From the NCBI RefSeq assembly GCF_007992435.1, contig NZ_BKAG01000028.1, forward strand, positions 25,884-89,883: a DNA stretch of 64,000 bases, given 5' to 3'. Both the position numbers and the translations under genes were made by a program. Numbering within the stretch: the first letter of the stretch is position 1; every line of letters starts with the position of its first letter. Under the pieces are notes generated by a model that worked only from the letters and a program-made list of their open reading frames with translations, was not told where the DNA came from and did not search any database. Shown here in pieces: positions 52,462 through 60,773 of this stretch. This stretch comes from Prosthecobacter gellanilyticus (GTDB lineage: Bacteria; Verrucomicrobiota; Verrucomicrobiia; Verrucomicrobiales; Verrucomicrobiaceae).

Positions 52462-53781
52462 TTACTTCAGCGCCTTGATCAGCACCTTCGAGTTACGTCC
52501 GCTCTTGTCGTATTTTTCACGGCGTGCCGCCGGCAGGGAATCCGGCGTGGTGACCTGGAAGCCCATCTTTTCCTCAAAGAAGCGGAAGGCCTGGGTGCTC
52601 AGCGCCACCAGTTCCTCGCTGTCACGCTGCCTCGCCACATCTTCCGCATAGGCCACAAGCTTCTGCCCGTGCCCGCGATTTTTGTGACTGCGCCGCACAA
52701 AAAGACACGCCAGTTCAGCGACCTTCCGGTTCCCCTCTTCATAAGAGTGCACGGCCACGCAGCCGATGGGGTTGCCATCGGTCTCGAGCACGAAGAAGTC
52801 TTTAATCTTACCCTGGATCTGCTCACGCGTGCGCGGCACCAGAGCGGCGTCATCCATGGACTGCTGCATCATGGAGAGCAGCGCCGGGATATCGGAGGAG
52901 CTGGCCTCGCGGATCTGCTGGTAATCATCCGCATGGATCATGGTGCCCACGCCTTCATTGCTGAAGAGCTCGGCAAGCAAAGCCTCATCCTGGCTGCCAT
53001 CTACAATGTGGACCCGTGGCACACCTTCCTGACAGGCGATGGCGGCATGACGCAGCTTGGAAAGCAGGTTCACATCGTGACGCGGATCCTTGTTGCGAAC
53101 CAGATCACGCGCATCCGAGATGGAAAGCTGCGCCATCCTGCTTCCGTCATTATTCGTTAGGCCAGCCTCCGACACAAAGATGATCTTCGCAGCTCCCAGT
53201 GCGATCGCCACCTCGGTGGCCACAGCGTCAGAATTCAGGCGCAAGGTTGTGCCCCGGCTGTCATAACCCATCGGCGGCAGGATCGGGATGATGTCCGCTT
53301 TGAGCAGCACGCGCAATGACTCCAGGTCCACACGCTCGATTCGTCCGGTGAACTCCAGGTCGATGCCGTTGATCACCCCGGCAGGATACACCGCTAGAGC
53401 ATTGCAGACAGCCACCGGCATTTCCAAAGCGGTGAGGTCGCCCATCAGGGCGCTGGTCTGACGCGAAATGGCATCCACAGCCACTTCAAGCGTTGCCGCA
53501 TCCGTGCGGCCCATGCCGTCATCACTGCTCAAGGTCACGCCCCGTTTCTCAGCCAGGTAGCGTAGTTGTGCGCGGGCACCGAAGACCAGCACGACCTCAA
53601 TGTTCAGGGACTGCAGCACCGCCACATCCTGGAGCAGGCTGGAGAATGTGGCCTGATGCATCAAAGCGCCATCGATCGCGATGACGAACACGCGCTGCCG
53701 GAACTGCGGCACGTAACGCAAGATGCCCCGCAAGTCTTCGAAGCGGGCGGTGGGTTTGATGATGGATTCGCTTTCTGCCAC
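52462..53781 (-). CDS. argA: N-acetylglutamate synthase (amino-acid N-acetyltransferase)
   Basis: The 439-residue enzyme makes N-acetylglutamate from acetyl-CoA and glutamate, the first step of arginine synthesis. The N-terminal amino-acid-kinase domain (about 1-290) has FVIAIDGALMH, VEVVLVFGARAQL-like strands and the RLNSDAVATEVAIALGAAKIIFVSEAGL region. The C-terminal GNAT domain (about 295-439) has IGCVAVHSYEEGNRKVAELACLFV and the acetyl-CoA loop RRSHKNRGHGQKLV, then FRFFEEKMGFQVTTPDSLP. Length and order fit classical ArgA (E. coli 443). It is probably feedback-controlled by arginine, as in the family. Neighbouring genes are unrelated to arginine. Confidence 0.93.
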   Translation of the reverse strand: MAESESIIKPTARFEDLRGILRYVPQFRQRVFVIAIDGALMHQATFSSLLQDVAVLQSLNIEVVLVFGARAQLRYLAEKRGVTLSSDDGMGRTDAATLEVAVDAISRQTSALMGDLTALEMPVAVCNALAVYPAGVINGIDLEFTGRIERVDLESLRVLLKADIIPILPPMGYDSRGTTLRLNSDAVATEVAIALGAAKIIFVSEAGLTNNDGSRMAQLSISDARDLVRNKDPRHDVNLLSKLRHAAIACQEGVPRVHIVDGSQDEALLAELFSNEGVGTMIHADDYQQIREASSSDIPALLSMMQQSMDDAALVPRTREQIQGKIKDFFVLETDGNPIGCVAVHSYEEGNRKVAELACLFVRRSHKNRGHGQKLVAYAEDVARQRDSEELVALSTQAFRFFEEKMGFQVTTPDSLPAARREKYDKSGRNSKVLIKALK

Positions 53782-53821
53782 CGGTCAGTTTCGCGCAAAC
53801 AGCCCTGGGTGCAAGGACGCA

Positions 53822-54736
53822 CTACACGTCACAGACCATCGCCGCATGGCGCAGCGCCAGGATGGTGTCCTTCCAGGTCGGGATGAACTCATGCGCCACG
53901 AAGTCATGGTAACCGATCTCCTGCACCGCCTGCATGACAGCGGGATAATTGATCTCCTGGTGCTCGTCCAGCTCACAGCGGCCTGGATTGCCCGCGGTGT
54001 GCAGATGGCCGATGTAGTCTTTGTGCAGACGCAGACGGCGCACGATGTCGCCGTTCATGATGCTGACATGGTAGATGTCGAAGAGCAGCTTGAAGTTCGG
54101 GCTGCCGATCTGCTTGATGAGGTCCACGCAGAAGTCCACGTCATCTCCGAAATAGCCCGGATGGCCCTTCATCGGGTGCGAACTGTCGCGGGAGTTCAGA
54201 TGCTCCAGCACAAGCGTGATGCCTTTTTTCTCAGCGTGAGGCAAAACGACCTTCCAGGTATCCAGGCAGTCCTGGATGGCCTTCTCACGGTCCATGCCGT
54301 CAAACTTCATGCCGGTGAAGGTGATGACCTTCTTCGCACCGACATCCGCCGCGACATCAATGCCTTCCGTGAGCTTGGCGATGACTTCATCACGGAATTT
54401 GGGATTGCACGGACCGTTGCTGAAGCCATGCCCGCTGACCAGCGAGATCTCGAGACCCAGCTTCTTCACATCTGGATAGTATTTCCGGTCGATGCCCTCG
54501 ATGCCCACCAGACCGATGTCCTTCGCATGCTTCGCCAGTTCCAAGGTGTCCATCGGCTTCCAGCACCAGCCCATGAGCGTATGCTTGATGCCAGAGTTCT
54601 TGATCTTGTAGCCCGGATCAGCCGCTGCCTGGGCGATGTCCACCGCAGCAGCCTCATCGTGTGGCAGAAAAGCCGCCCCTAAAGCAGCGGCAGTGGAGGT
54701 CTGGAAAAACGAACGGCGGGAAAGGCTGGAAGTCAT
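53822..54736 (-). CDS. Tat-exported sugar phosphate isomerase/epimerase-like TIM barrel
   Basis: ATG 54736 gives 304 residues starting with a twin-arginine signal (SLSRRSFFQTSTAAALGAAF). The mature part is an AP-endonuclease-2-like TIM barrel: LAKHAKDIGLVGIEGIDRKY, EISLVSGHGF, GAKKVITFTGM, KGITLVLEHLNSRDS, NFKLLFDIYHVSIMNGD and HLHTAGNPGRCELD. The E, D, H and E residues that bind metal in hydroxypyruvate and xylose isomerases are in place. Export of such enzymes through Tat is typical of Verrucomicrobia and Planctomycetes. The substrate is unknown; hydroxypyruvate-isomerase-like is the closest description. It diverges from the gspL-like gene. Confidence 0.88.
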   Translation of the reverse strand: MTSSLSRRSFFQTSTAAALGAAFLPHDEAAAVDIAQAAADPGYKIKNSGIKHTLMGWCWKPMDTLELAKHAKDIGLVGIEGIDRKYYPDVKKLGLEISLVSGHGFSNGPCNPKFRDEVIAKLTEGIDVAADVGAKKVITFTGMKFDGMDREKAIQDCLDTWKVVLPHAEKKGITLVLEHLNSRDSSHPMKGHPGYFGDDVDFCVDLIKQIGSPNFKLLFDIYHVSIMNGDIVRRLRLHKDYIGHLHTAGNPGRCELDEHQEINYPAVMQAVQEIGYHDFVAHEFIPTWKDTILALRHAAMVCDV

Positions 54737-54922
54737 GGCTGGAAGAGGTTTGTCTGCCCTCAGTAACGGGCCTTCATGCCAGCGTCTCGCGGAGGAATGG
54801 TCAAGACCTGATGGCGGTGATTTTTGGTGATCCGAAAAATAGCTGCATTTCGACGCATCCATCCGCAACTTCCCGAGGCTTTCGACGTTCCAAGCTAGCC
54901 TCATTCTCCCCCCAGCCACTGC

Positions 54923-56143
54923 ATGTCCATCGCCGCTTCCACTTTACTGCTTCCTGCTCCTGATGCCACCTGGCGCTTGTGGAAGCCGAAAGCCACGAGC
55001 GCGGATCATTCTGTCGACACGCCGGCGGAGGTGCAGGCAAAGGGCAAACCCTTCGTCATCGGCCTGCCAGCCACGGCCTGTCGCAGCATCGGCCTCATCC
55101 TGCCAAATGCGGATCATGCGGTGCTGGAGCAGATCATCATCACGCAGCTTGATCGTCGTGGGTTGAAGCTGGTCGGCGGCATCGACAGAAACTTCCGCTG
55201 GCACCTGCTCTCGCAGACGGCGAGCAGTGCCACCGTGAGTGTGGATGTGCTGGTGGATCCGTTTCCTGCGGATCTCGCCCTTTCCCAAGCTTCTGACTAC
55301 ACCGCCGCGCTGCGTCTGCAGAGCCTGCCTGCCGGACAGATCGTGATCACGGAAGAGCAAGGCTCCCTCGTGCTAGCCGCTGGATATCAGGGGAAGCTTT
55401 ATCATAGCCACATCATCTCCCCTTCAGCCACCATGGCGCTGGATGACATGACTCAGGAGATCATGCTGGCACGTCTGGCACTGGAAGGTGATCTCGGTGA
55501 AAGTCTCTTCTCCGGCATCGTCCTCGCGGGTCAGACCTGGGATAAGATTCTCGTCGAATCTCTTCAAGACAGCACTGGCATGACAGTGCGCACCGTGCCG
55601 CAACTCCCACCGCACGCGGACCTTGAGACGCAATCCTGGCCCAAGCTGCTGCCCACCGTTGTGCGCGAGGCCCAGCGCAGCGCGGCACGCCGTGGCAAAC
55701 TCATGCGTGCCGGTGTGCTCGGAGGTCTGCTGGCCGTCTCACTGGCGTTCCTGGCCTTTGCCTATCTTCGCTCCCAGGAAAGCCACGCAGCCCAGCTGCA
55801 GAGCAGCGTGGACGCGACGACAGCCCCTGCCGCCAAGGTCCGCCAGACGGCGGACATGTGGAAGTCCCTGGCACCGGCCATCGAGCCGCGCCGCTATCCC
55901 ATGGTGCTGCTGGCTGAGGTGACCAAGCTCATGCCACCCAGCGGCATCGTGATCCGTCGCTTCCAGCTCAAGGACAACGAAATCGACATCCAGGGCGAGG
56001 CCCGTGATGCCCAGACCGCCGTGCAGTTCATGGAAGACCTGCAGAAGCACCCTGTCCTCAGCCGCTACACCTGGTCGAAGCCCAGCCCGAACGTCCGTGA
56101 TGGGGCCGCCCAGTTCCGCACCCAAGGGAAGGCGCAGCCCTGA
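54923..56143 (+). CDS. GspL / PilM-PilN-like inner-membrane assembly protein
   Basis: The 406-residue protein has a cytoplasmic N-terminal domain that looks like a degenerate actin-like fold (about 1-240), one membrane helix (about 262-282, AGVLGGLLAVSLAFLAFAYL) and a periplasmic PilN-like domain (about 290-400: LLAEVTKLMPPSGIVIRRFQL, DIQGEARDAQTAVQFMEDLQK). This combines PilM- and PilN-type parts as GspL does. GspL recruits the ATPase to the membrane. The gene resumes the locus after the three opposite-strand genes and is followed by the GspM-like gene. Sequence identity to the family is low, so the call rests on topology and context. Confidence 0.7.
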   Translation: MSIAASTLLLPAPDATWRLWKPKATSADHSVDTPAEVQAKGKPFVIGLPATACRSIGLILPNADHAVLEQIIITQLDRRGLKLVGGIDRNFRWHLLSQTASSATVSVDVLVDPFPADLALSQASDYTAALRLQSLPAGQIVITEEQGSLVLAAGYQGKLYHSHIISPSATMALDDMTQEIMLARLALEGDLGESLFSGIVLAGQTWDKILVESLQDSTGMTVRTVPQLPPHADLETQSWPKLLPTVVREAQRSAARRGKLMRAGVLGGLLAVSLAFLAFAYLRSQESHAAQLQSSVDATTAPAAKVRQTADMWKSLAPAIEPRRYPMVLLAEVTKLMPPSGIVIRRFQLKDNEIDIQGEARDAQTAVQFMEDLQKHPVLSRYTWSKPSPNVRDGAAQFRTQGKAQP

Positions 56144-56220
56144 TTTGAGCGCTCAGAGCGAGGGGCCAGACGCCCCACATTCCCATCCTCCACCACACCT
56201 TTCCGCCCCCTCTGCCCTCC

Positions 56221-56775
56221 ATGGCCGCCAAACTTACCTCTCGTGAAAAAAACCTGCTGCTCATGTGCGTGGGCGTGCTCGTCCTCATGGCGGGCATGAT
56301 CGCGGCCCAGCAGTTCCTCAGCCGCCGCAAGGCTGCGCTGGAGAAGATCGTGCTGCTTGAGCGCCAGAAGCTGGAAAACGATGGCTGGGTCAAGGAAGAG
56401 CCCTTCTGGAACAAGCGCCGAGGCTGGCTGGCCGAGAAAATGCCTGCCACTGAGAGCCTCGGGCGTGCCCAGGGCCAGTTGCTGGAGGACATTCAGAATG
56501 AGGCGCTTGAGTGGGGCATCACCGCTGAGCAGCCCACCCTGCCCCCGCTTTCCGCCTCCCCCAATCCGAACTACCGCGAAGTCACCGTTTCTGTGCGCCT
56601 CCGCGGAGACCAGACCACCGTGCTAAACTGGCTGGCCACGCTGCAGTCCCCGGAGATGTTCCAGGCCATCCGCGAGCTTCAGGTCGAAATCGACACCCGG
56701 GCCCGCCTTAAGACGCCCCAGGTCGTCTGCAACCTTACCCTGGCCCGCTGGTTCAAGCCGGAGTCGGGTATCTAA
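56221..56775 (+). CDS. GspM/PilO-like inner-membrane assembly protein
   Basis: The 184-residue bitopic protein has a short cytoplasmic end (MAAKLTSREKN), one membrane helix (about 11-32), a charged helical stretch and a ferredoxin-like periplasmic domain (TVSVRLRGDQTTVLNWLATLQ, FQAIRELQVEIDTRARLKT). This is the topology of GspM and PilO. It follows the GspL-like gene and is 17 bases upstream of the next exported protein gene, consistent with an inner-membrane subcomplex. The call depends on context and topology. Confidence 0.72.
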   Translation: MAAKLTSREKNLLLMCVGVLVLMAGMIAAQQFLSRRKAALEKIVLLERQKLENDGWVKEEPFWNKRRGWLAEKMPATESLGRAQGQLLEDIQNEALEWGITAEQPTLPPLSASPNPNYREVTVSVRLRGDQTTVLNWLATLQSPEMFQAIRELQVEIDTRARLKTPQVVCNLTLARWFKPESGI

Positions 56776-56792
56776 TCATCCTATTCACTGCC

Positions 56793-57464
56793 ATGAAACT
56801 CATCTCCTCGCTGTTTCTCCTGCCCCTGGCAGCTCTGGCTGTCGAGAACACGAACACCGCCGCCGCCCCCCAGGGTGATCCCGACCTGCCGCAGCCATTT
56901 GATCCGAACGCCATCGCCGCAGTGACGACCAGCTCTCCCTTCACCCGCATGGTGAACATGTCTGACAATCTGGTGCTCACCGGCATCGCCTACATCGATG
57001 GCAAACCTGTGGCCACGATCTTCAACAAGGAGACCAAGGAAAGCCACATCGTCTCTGCTGAACCGAACTTCCAAGGCTGGGTGCTCAATGAAGCCCTGCC
57101 TGCCCCAGACATCACCCGCAGCCGTGCCGTCATCACCATCGGCGGTGAGAAGGTGAAGCTGAACTATGCGGCCATCACCGCCGAGGACATGAAGAAGAAG
57201 GAGAAAAGCGGTGAACGCAGCGAGCGCAGTGACCGCGGTCCGTCTTCCGGAGGCGACCGCTTCCGCGGTGAAGGCCGCGGGCCCAGCGAGGAAGACCGCA
57301 AGCGCTATGAGTCCCTCTCTGACAAAGCCAAGGAGAAGGTGCGCGACATGTTCCGCAGCAAGTTCAGCGATGACAAGTTCCGCAACGCTCCTGAAGAAGA
57401 GCGCCGAAACATCATCCGTCGCGAGGTCGAGCGGATCGAGAAAGAGGACAAAGGCGGAAAATGA
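56793..57464 (+). CDS. Exported protein in the GspC/PilP position, with charged tail
   Basis: The 223-residue protein has a signal peptide (MKLISSLFLLPLAALA). Residues about 50-90 (MVNMSDNLVLTGIAYIDGKP, VATIFNKETKESHIV) resemble the small beta domain (HR region) of GspC or PilP, which links the inner-membrane complex to the secretin. The second half is extremely rich in K, E, R and S with helical charge patterns (KKKEKSGERSERSDRG, FRNAPEEERRNIIRREVERI). No known family is certain. Its place between the GspM-like gene and the secretin supports a GspC/PilP-like connector role; this is inference. Confidence 0.6.
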   Translation: MKLISSLFLLPLAALAVENTNTAAAPQGDPDLPQPFDPNAIAAVTTSSPFTRMVNMSDNLVLTGIAYIDGKPVATIFNKETKESHIVSAEPNFQGWVLNEALPAPDITRSRAVITIGGEKVKLNYAAITAEDMKKKEKSGERSERSDRGPSSGGDRFRGEGRGPSEEDRKRYESLSDKAKEKVRDMFRSKFSDDKFRNAPEEERRNIIRREVERIEKEDKGGK

Positions 57465-57558
57465 TCCGTTTCGGACCGTTCCTCCGCTGACTCCCCTCCC
57501 CCCGCTTCCTTTCCATCCCTTTGGTTAGTCTTTCTCTCTCTATTTTCTGCTCCTGCTC

Positions 57559-60408
57559 ATGCATCGCCCCCGCCTCCTTCTTTCTCTTTCCACCCTCGCT
57601 CTCGCGGCGACTCTTACGGCCCAGGATACCAACCCGGCTCCAGCGCCTCAAACACCTCCTCCTTCAGTACCCGCGCCAGCGGTGCCTGAGCAGCCAACGA
57701 CACCACCACCGTCCGATGCACCAGCAGCACCTCCTGCGGGCGGGAATGCCCCGACGACTCCACCTCCCGGCGGTCCCGGAACGGGAGCCCCAGGTGCTCC
57801 GGGTGAAGGCGGCCAGCGCCCTGGCGGCTTCGGCCCTCCCGGGGAAGGCGGTCAGCGCCCCGGTGGCTTCGGTCCTGGTGGCACAGGCGGTGGCGGTTTC
57901 GGTCCTGGTGGAAGCGGCTTCAGTGGTCGCCGTCGCTTCGGCGGTGGTGAAGGCGGCGGTGCCTTCGGCGCAGGAGGCCCTGGTGGCATGGGCGGAGCGG
58001 GTGATCCGGCCAGCACGCTTTCCCAGACCATCCGCATGGAGGGAGACAAGATCGTGCTCCAGTTTCCGAGCAATCCAGTCATGGACATGCTCAGCATCTA
58101 TGAGCTGCTCACCGGCATCACGCTCATCAAGGACACCAACATCCTCGAAGGCGCTCCGGTCAGCCTGGCCACACCGAAAGCGGTGGAAAAAGCAGAAGCG
58201 GTCAAGCTCATCGAGGCAACCCTCCTCACTAATGGTTATGCCATCGTGATGGAGTCGGATGGCAAAAGCGCGCGCATCCTCCCCGCCCGTAATCAGGGCG
58301 CGAATGCCGTGCAGTTCTCCCACGGTGTGAAGTTTTACACCAGCGCCCAGGATTTGCCCGCAGGCGAGACCATCGTGACTTACTTCATGAAGCTGGATAA
58401 CATCGACCCGGAAGCGGCAGGCACGATGCTATCTGGTCATGTCGGTCTGGGTGTGTATGGCCGCATCACTCCAGTGCTTTCACCTCCCGGTCTCTTGATC
58501 ACGGAAAGCAGCACCGTGGTGAAGCAGCTCATCAGCATTCATGAAGCCATCGACATCCCCGCAACAGCGGCATCTCTGGTCACAAAATTCATTCACCTGG
58601 AGCATGCCGACGCGGCCACCGTGGCCCAGATCATTCAGGCAACTTTGACAGCGCAGGCCCAGGAAAAAGAAACCAAGGGCGTGAACACGATCCGCGGCAG
58701 CAGCGCCAGCGATGGGCGCGAGCGCCGCGAGGGGAACGACAACAACAATAACAACAGTAGCAGCAGCAACCGTGAGTCCTCCCGCGACAGTGCGCCGCGA
58801 GTCAACCCCGTCTTCATCAACGGCCAGTGGGTCATCCCCAATTCCCCCTCCGAACCGGCGACCACTGCCCAGGTCGTGGCAGACACACGCCTGAACCAGA
58901 TTCTCGTCGTCTCCTCTCTCGCTGACTATACCTACATCGCCAGCATGATCGCGGAGTTCGACAAGCCGCTGGAGGTGGATGAACCCTATGAACGCAAGCT
59001 CAAGTATGCAGCCGCCGTGGATGTCATGGCAGCCGTGGTGGATGTACTCACGGAACCCGCTGGCGGAACGACAGCGCTTCCAGGCGGAGGCAGCCTGCAG
59101 CAGCAGCGCCAGCAGAGCTTTGCCTCCACCAGCAGCCAGCTCCTCAGCGGCCGGACCACCACGGGTTCGCGCGGCGGCCAAGTGCTCAGCACAGCCGGCA
59201 GCGGCACTTCGGATGACACCGCCTCTGCCACCGGTGGTGGCGGCGCATCGCGAGCCGACCTCATCCAAGGTCCCAGCGAAGACAACGCCCCCGTCTCCGT
59301 GCTCGTCGGCAAAACTCGCGTCGTGGCAGACCCTATGGCCAACTCCATCCTCGTCGTCGGCCGTCCAGGCGAGATCAAGAAGGTCAACGCGTTGCTCGAC
59401 AAACTCGACCGCCGGCCTGCCCAGGTCTACCTCGCCACGGTCATCGGCCAGCTCACGCTGGGAGACGGCTTTGACTTTGGCTTCGACTACTTGAGTTCAA
59501 TCAACGACCGCGATGGCGCAGGCAACAACTTCACCGGGGGCCAGAGCCTTTCCGGCCTCATCGATGGACGCGTGCCGGACATCAAGACCAACCTTGCCAA
59601 CGCCATTCCAGCCCTGGGCGGATTGAATCTTTACGGCCAGATTGGTGATGCCTTGGATGTGTACGTCCACGCCCTGGAAACGACCGACCGGTTCAACGTG
59701 CTGTCCCGCCCCTCGGTGTTCGCCCTGAACAACAAAAAGGCGACCATCACCTCCGGCACCATGATTCCTGTGCCCACCCAGAGCCAGACGGGCACTGGCA
59801 ATAACAACGGCAACATCAGCGTCAGTTACAACTTCCAGGACGTGGTTCTGAAGCTGGAGGTCGTGCCGCTCATCAACGAGGACGGTGAGGTCAACCTCAC
59901 CATCGCCCAGGTGAATGACACGGTCACCGGTGAGAAGATCTTCCCGAACGTCGGCTCCCTCCCCATCATCGCCACGGAGCAGATCGTGACCTCGGTCAAT
60001 GTCCGGGACGGAAATACCATCGTGCTCGGCGGCCTTATTTCTGACAGCGACAAAAAGAGCGCCAGTGGCGTTCCTTTCTTGAGCCGCATCCCTGCCGTCG
60101 GCAATCTCTTCAAGCGCAACAACAACACCTCCCAGCGCAAGGAGCTGCTGATCTTCATCCAACCCAACGTGGTGCACTCTGACGGCCAGATTCAGTTGCA
60201 GTCTGTCAAGGAGGACTACCGAACCAAGGTCGGCGCAGAGGCTGCCAAGCGCTTCCCGGACGAAGTGGACATTGAGGCTCTCCATGCCGAGGAAGTCGCC
60301 GAACAGCGCACCGATACTGCCAAGGAAAAGCGGAGCTTTTTCGACCGCCTCTTCAAGCGCGAGAACAAGCCCAAGTTCGCCACGCCAAATCCGCCTGTGC
60401 GCAGATAA
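57559..60408 (+). CDS. Secretin (GspD/PilQ family) with Gly/Pro-rich N-terminus
   Basis: The 949-residue outer-membrane channel has a signal peptide (LLLSLSTLALAATLTAQ) and then a 130-residue Pro-rich and Gly-rich segment (repeats of GEGGQRPGGFGP). After this come secretin N-domains (NPVMDMLSIYELLTGITLIKD; FIHLEHADAATVAQIIQATLT; VVADTRLNQILVVSSLADYTYI) and the C-terminal pore domain (about 690-890: LDVYVHALETTDRFNVLSRPS, EVNLTIAQVNDTVTGEKIF, VNVRDGNTIVLGGLISD, GVPFLSRIPAVGNLFK, KELLIFIQPNVV). Ser/Asn-rich spacers separate N-domains. A basic C-terminal tail extends beyond the usual end. It closes the locus before a terminator. Prepilin peptidase and minor pseudopilins are not in the window. 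Confidence 0.94.
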   Translation: MHRPRLLLSLSTLALAATLTAQDTNPAPAPQTPPPSVPAPAVPEQPTTPPPSDAPAAPPAGGNAPTTPPPGGPGTGAPGAPGEGGQRPGGFGPPGEGGQRPGGFGPGGTGGGGFGPGGSGFSGRRRFGGGEGGGAFGAGGPGGMGGAGDPASTLSQTIRMEGDKIVLQFPSNPVMDMLSIYELLTGITLIKDTNILEGAPVSLATPKAVEKAEAVKLIEATLLTNGYAIVMESDGKSARILPARNQGANAVQFSHGVKFYTSAQDLPAGETIVTYFMKLDNIDPEAAGTMLSGHVGLGVYGRITPVLSPPGLLITESSTVVKQLISIHEAIDIPATAASLVTKFIHLEHADAATVAQIIQATLTAQAQEKETKGVNTIRGSSASDGRERREGNDNNNNNSSSSNRESSRDSAPRVNPVFINGQWVIPNSPSEPATTAQVVADTRLNQILVVSSLADYTYIASMIAEFDKPLEVDEPYERKLKYAAAVDVMAAVVDVLTEPAGGTTALPGGGSLQQQRQQSFASTSSQLLSGRTTTGSRGGQVLSTAGSGTSDDTASATGGGGASRADLIQGPSEDNAPVSVLVGKTRVVADPMANSILVVGRPGEIKKVNALLDKLDRRPAQVYLATVIGQLTLGDGFDFGFDYLSSINDRDGAGNNFTGGQSLSGLIDGRVPDIKTNLANAIPALGGLNLYGQIGDALDVYVHALETTDRFNVLSRPSVFALNNKKATITSGTMIPVPTQSQTGTGNNNGNISVSYNFQDVVLKLEVVPLINEDGEVNLTIAQVNDTVTGEKIFPNVGSLPIIATEQIVTSVNVRDGNTIVLGGLISDSDKKSASGVPFLSRIPAVGNLFKRNNNTSQRKELLIFIQPNVVHSDGQIQLQSVKEDYRTKVGAEAAKRFPDEVDIEALHAEEVAEQRTDTAKEKRSFFDRLFKRENKPKFATPNPPVRR

Positions 60409-60430
60409 GACTGATCCATTCAACCCAGAA

Positions 60431-60457
60431 GGCGCGGCCAGAAGCCGCGCCTTTTTT
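60431..60457 (+). terminator. Rho-independent terminator after the secretin gene
   Basis: GGCGCGGC-CAGAA-GCCGCGCC forms a perfect 8-bp stem followed by six T residues, 22 bases after the stop. The 365-base gap 60409-60773 otherwise contains no gene, only the leader elements listed separately. Confidence 0.93.
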
Positions 60458-60597
60458 GTGTGCCAATCCAGCGCCCTCACCTGAAAACCACCCAGCTCCG
60501 GACGACCGGAACATTACCTTGGAAATATGCCGATCCTGAAAGGCGGACGTAGTTTTTCTCAATTCCTTCTGGACAGGTATAGTTTACCCGCTAAAAC

Positions 60598-60689
60598 TCA
60601 TACTATTAAAGTATGATTTGAGTGTGGTGAGGCTATGAGGCCAGCGCACGAAGGGCTGATCCGGGACCCAGGAAGGCCAACCCATTCAA
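60598..60689 (+). promoter_or_regulatory. Structured leader element, copy B (inverted repeat plus three-way junction)
   Basis: TCATA-N9-TATGA (60598-60616) is followed by TTGAGTG-T-GGT (60618-60628) pairing with ACC-CATTCAA (60680-60689). After a ten-base bulge, GGCC (60639-60642) pairs with GGCC (60675-60678). Inside are AGC-N9-GCT and a short TCC/GGA hairpin. Element order and the core GCCAGCG...GCTGAT...GGAAGGC match copy A at 16756-16840, while the outer stem has a different sequence but still pairs. TATAGT at 60578-60583 could be a -10 box. Confidence 0.6.
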
Positions 60690-60736
60690 CAAACACCGGA
60701 GTCCACGTGCCCACATGTCACGAGACCGGTCCCTTC

Positions 60737-60753
60737 CAGAGGAGATTCCTCTG
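60737..60753 (+). other. Hairpin shortly upstream of the DUF1549 start
   Basis: CAGAGGA-GAT-TCCTCTG is a perfect 7-bp stem ending 20 bases before ATG 60774. Upstream, ACCGG (near 60695) and CCGGT (near 60730) also pair around a CGTG/CACG hairpin, so most of this leader appears structured. Confidence 0.45.
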
Positions 60754-60773
60754 CGCCCAACTTGCCACTCCTC

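Noticed and set aside
60618..60689. TPP or cobalamin riboswitch, because GCCAGCG, CTGATC and GGAAGGC fragments occur
   Set aside because: The fragments are in the wrong order for TPP, and the cobalamin B12 box is missing in both copies.
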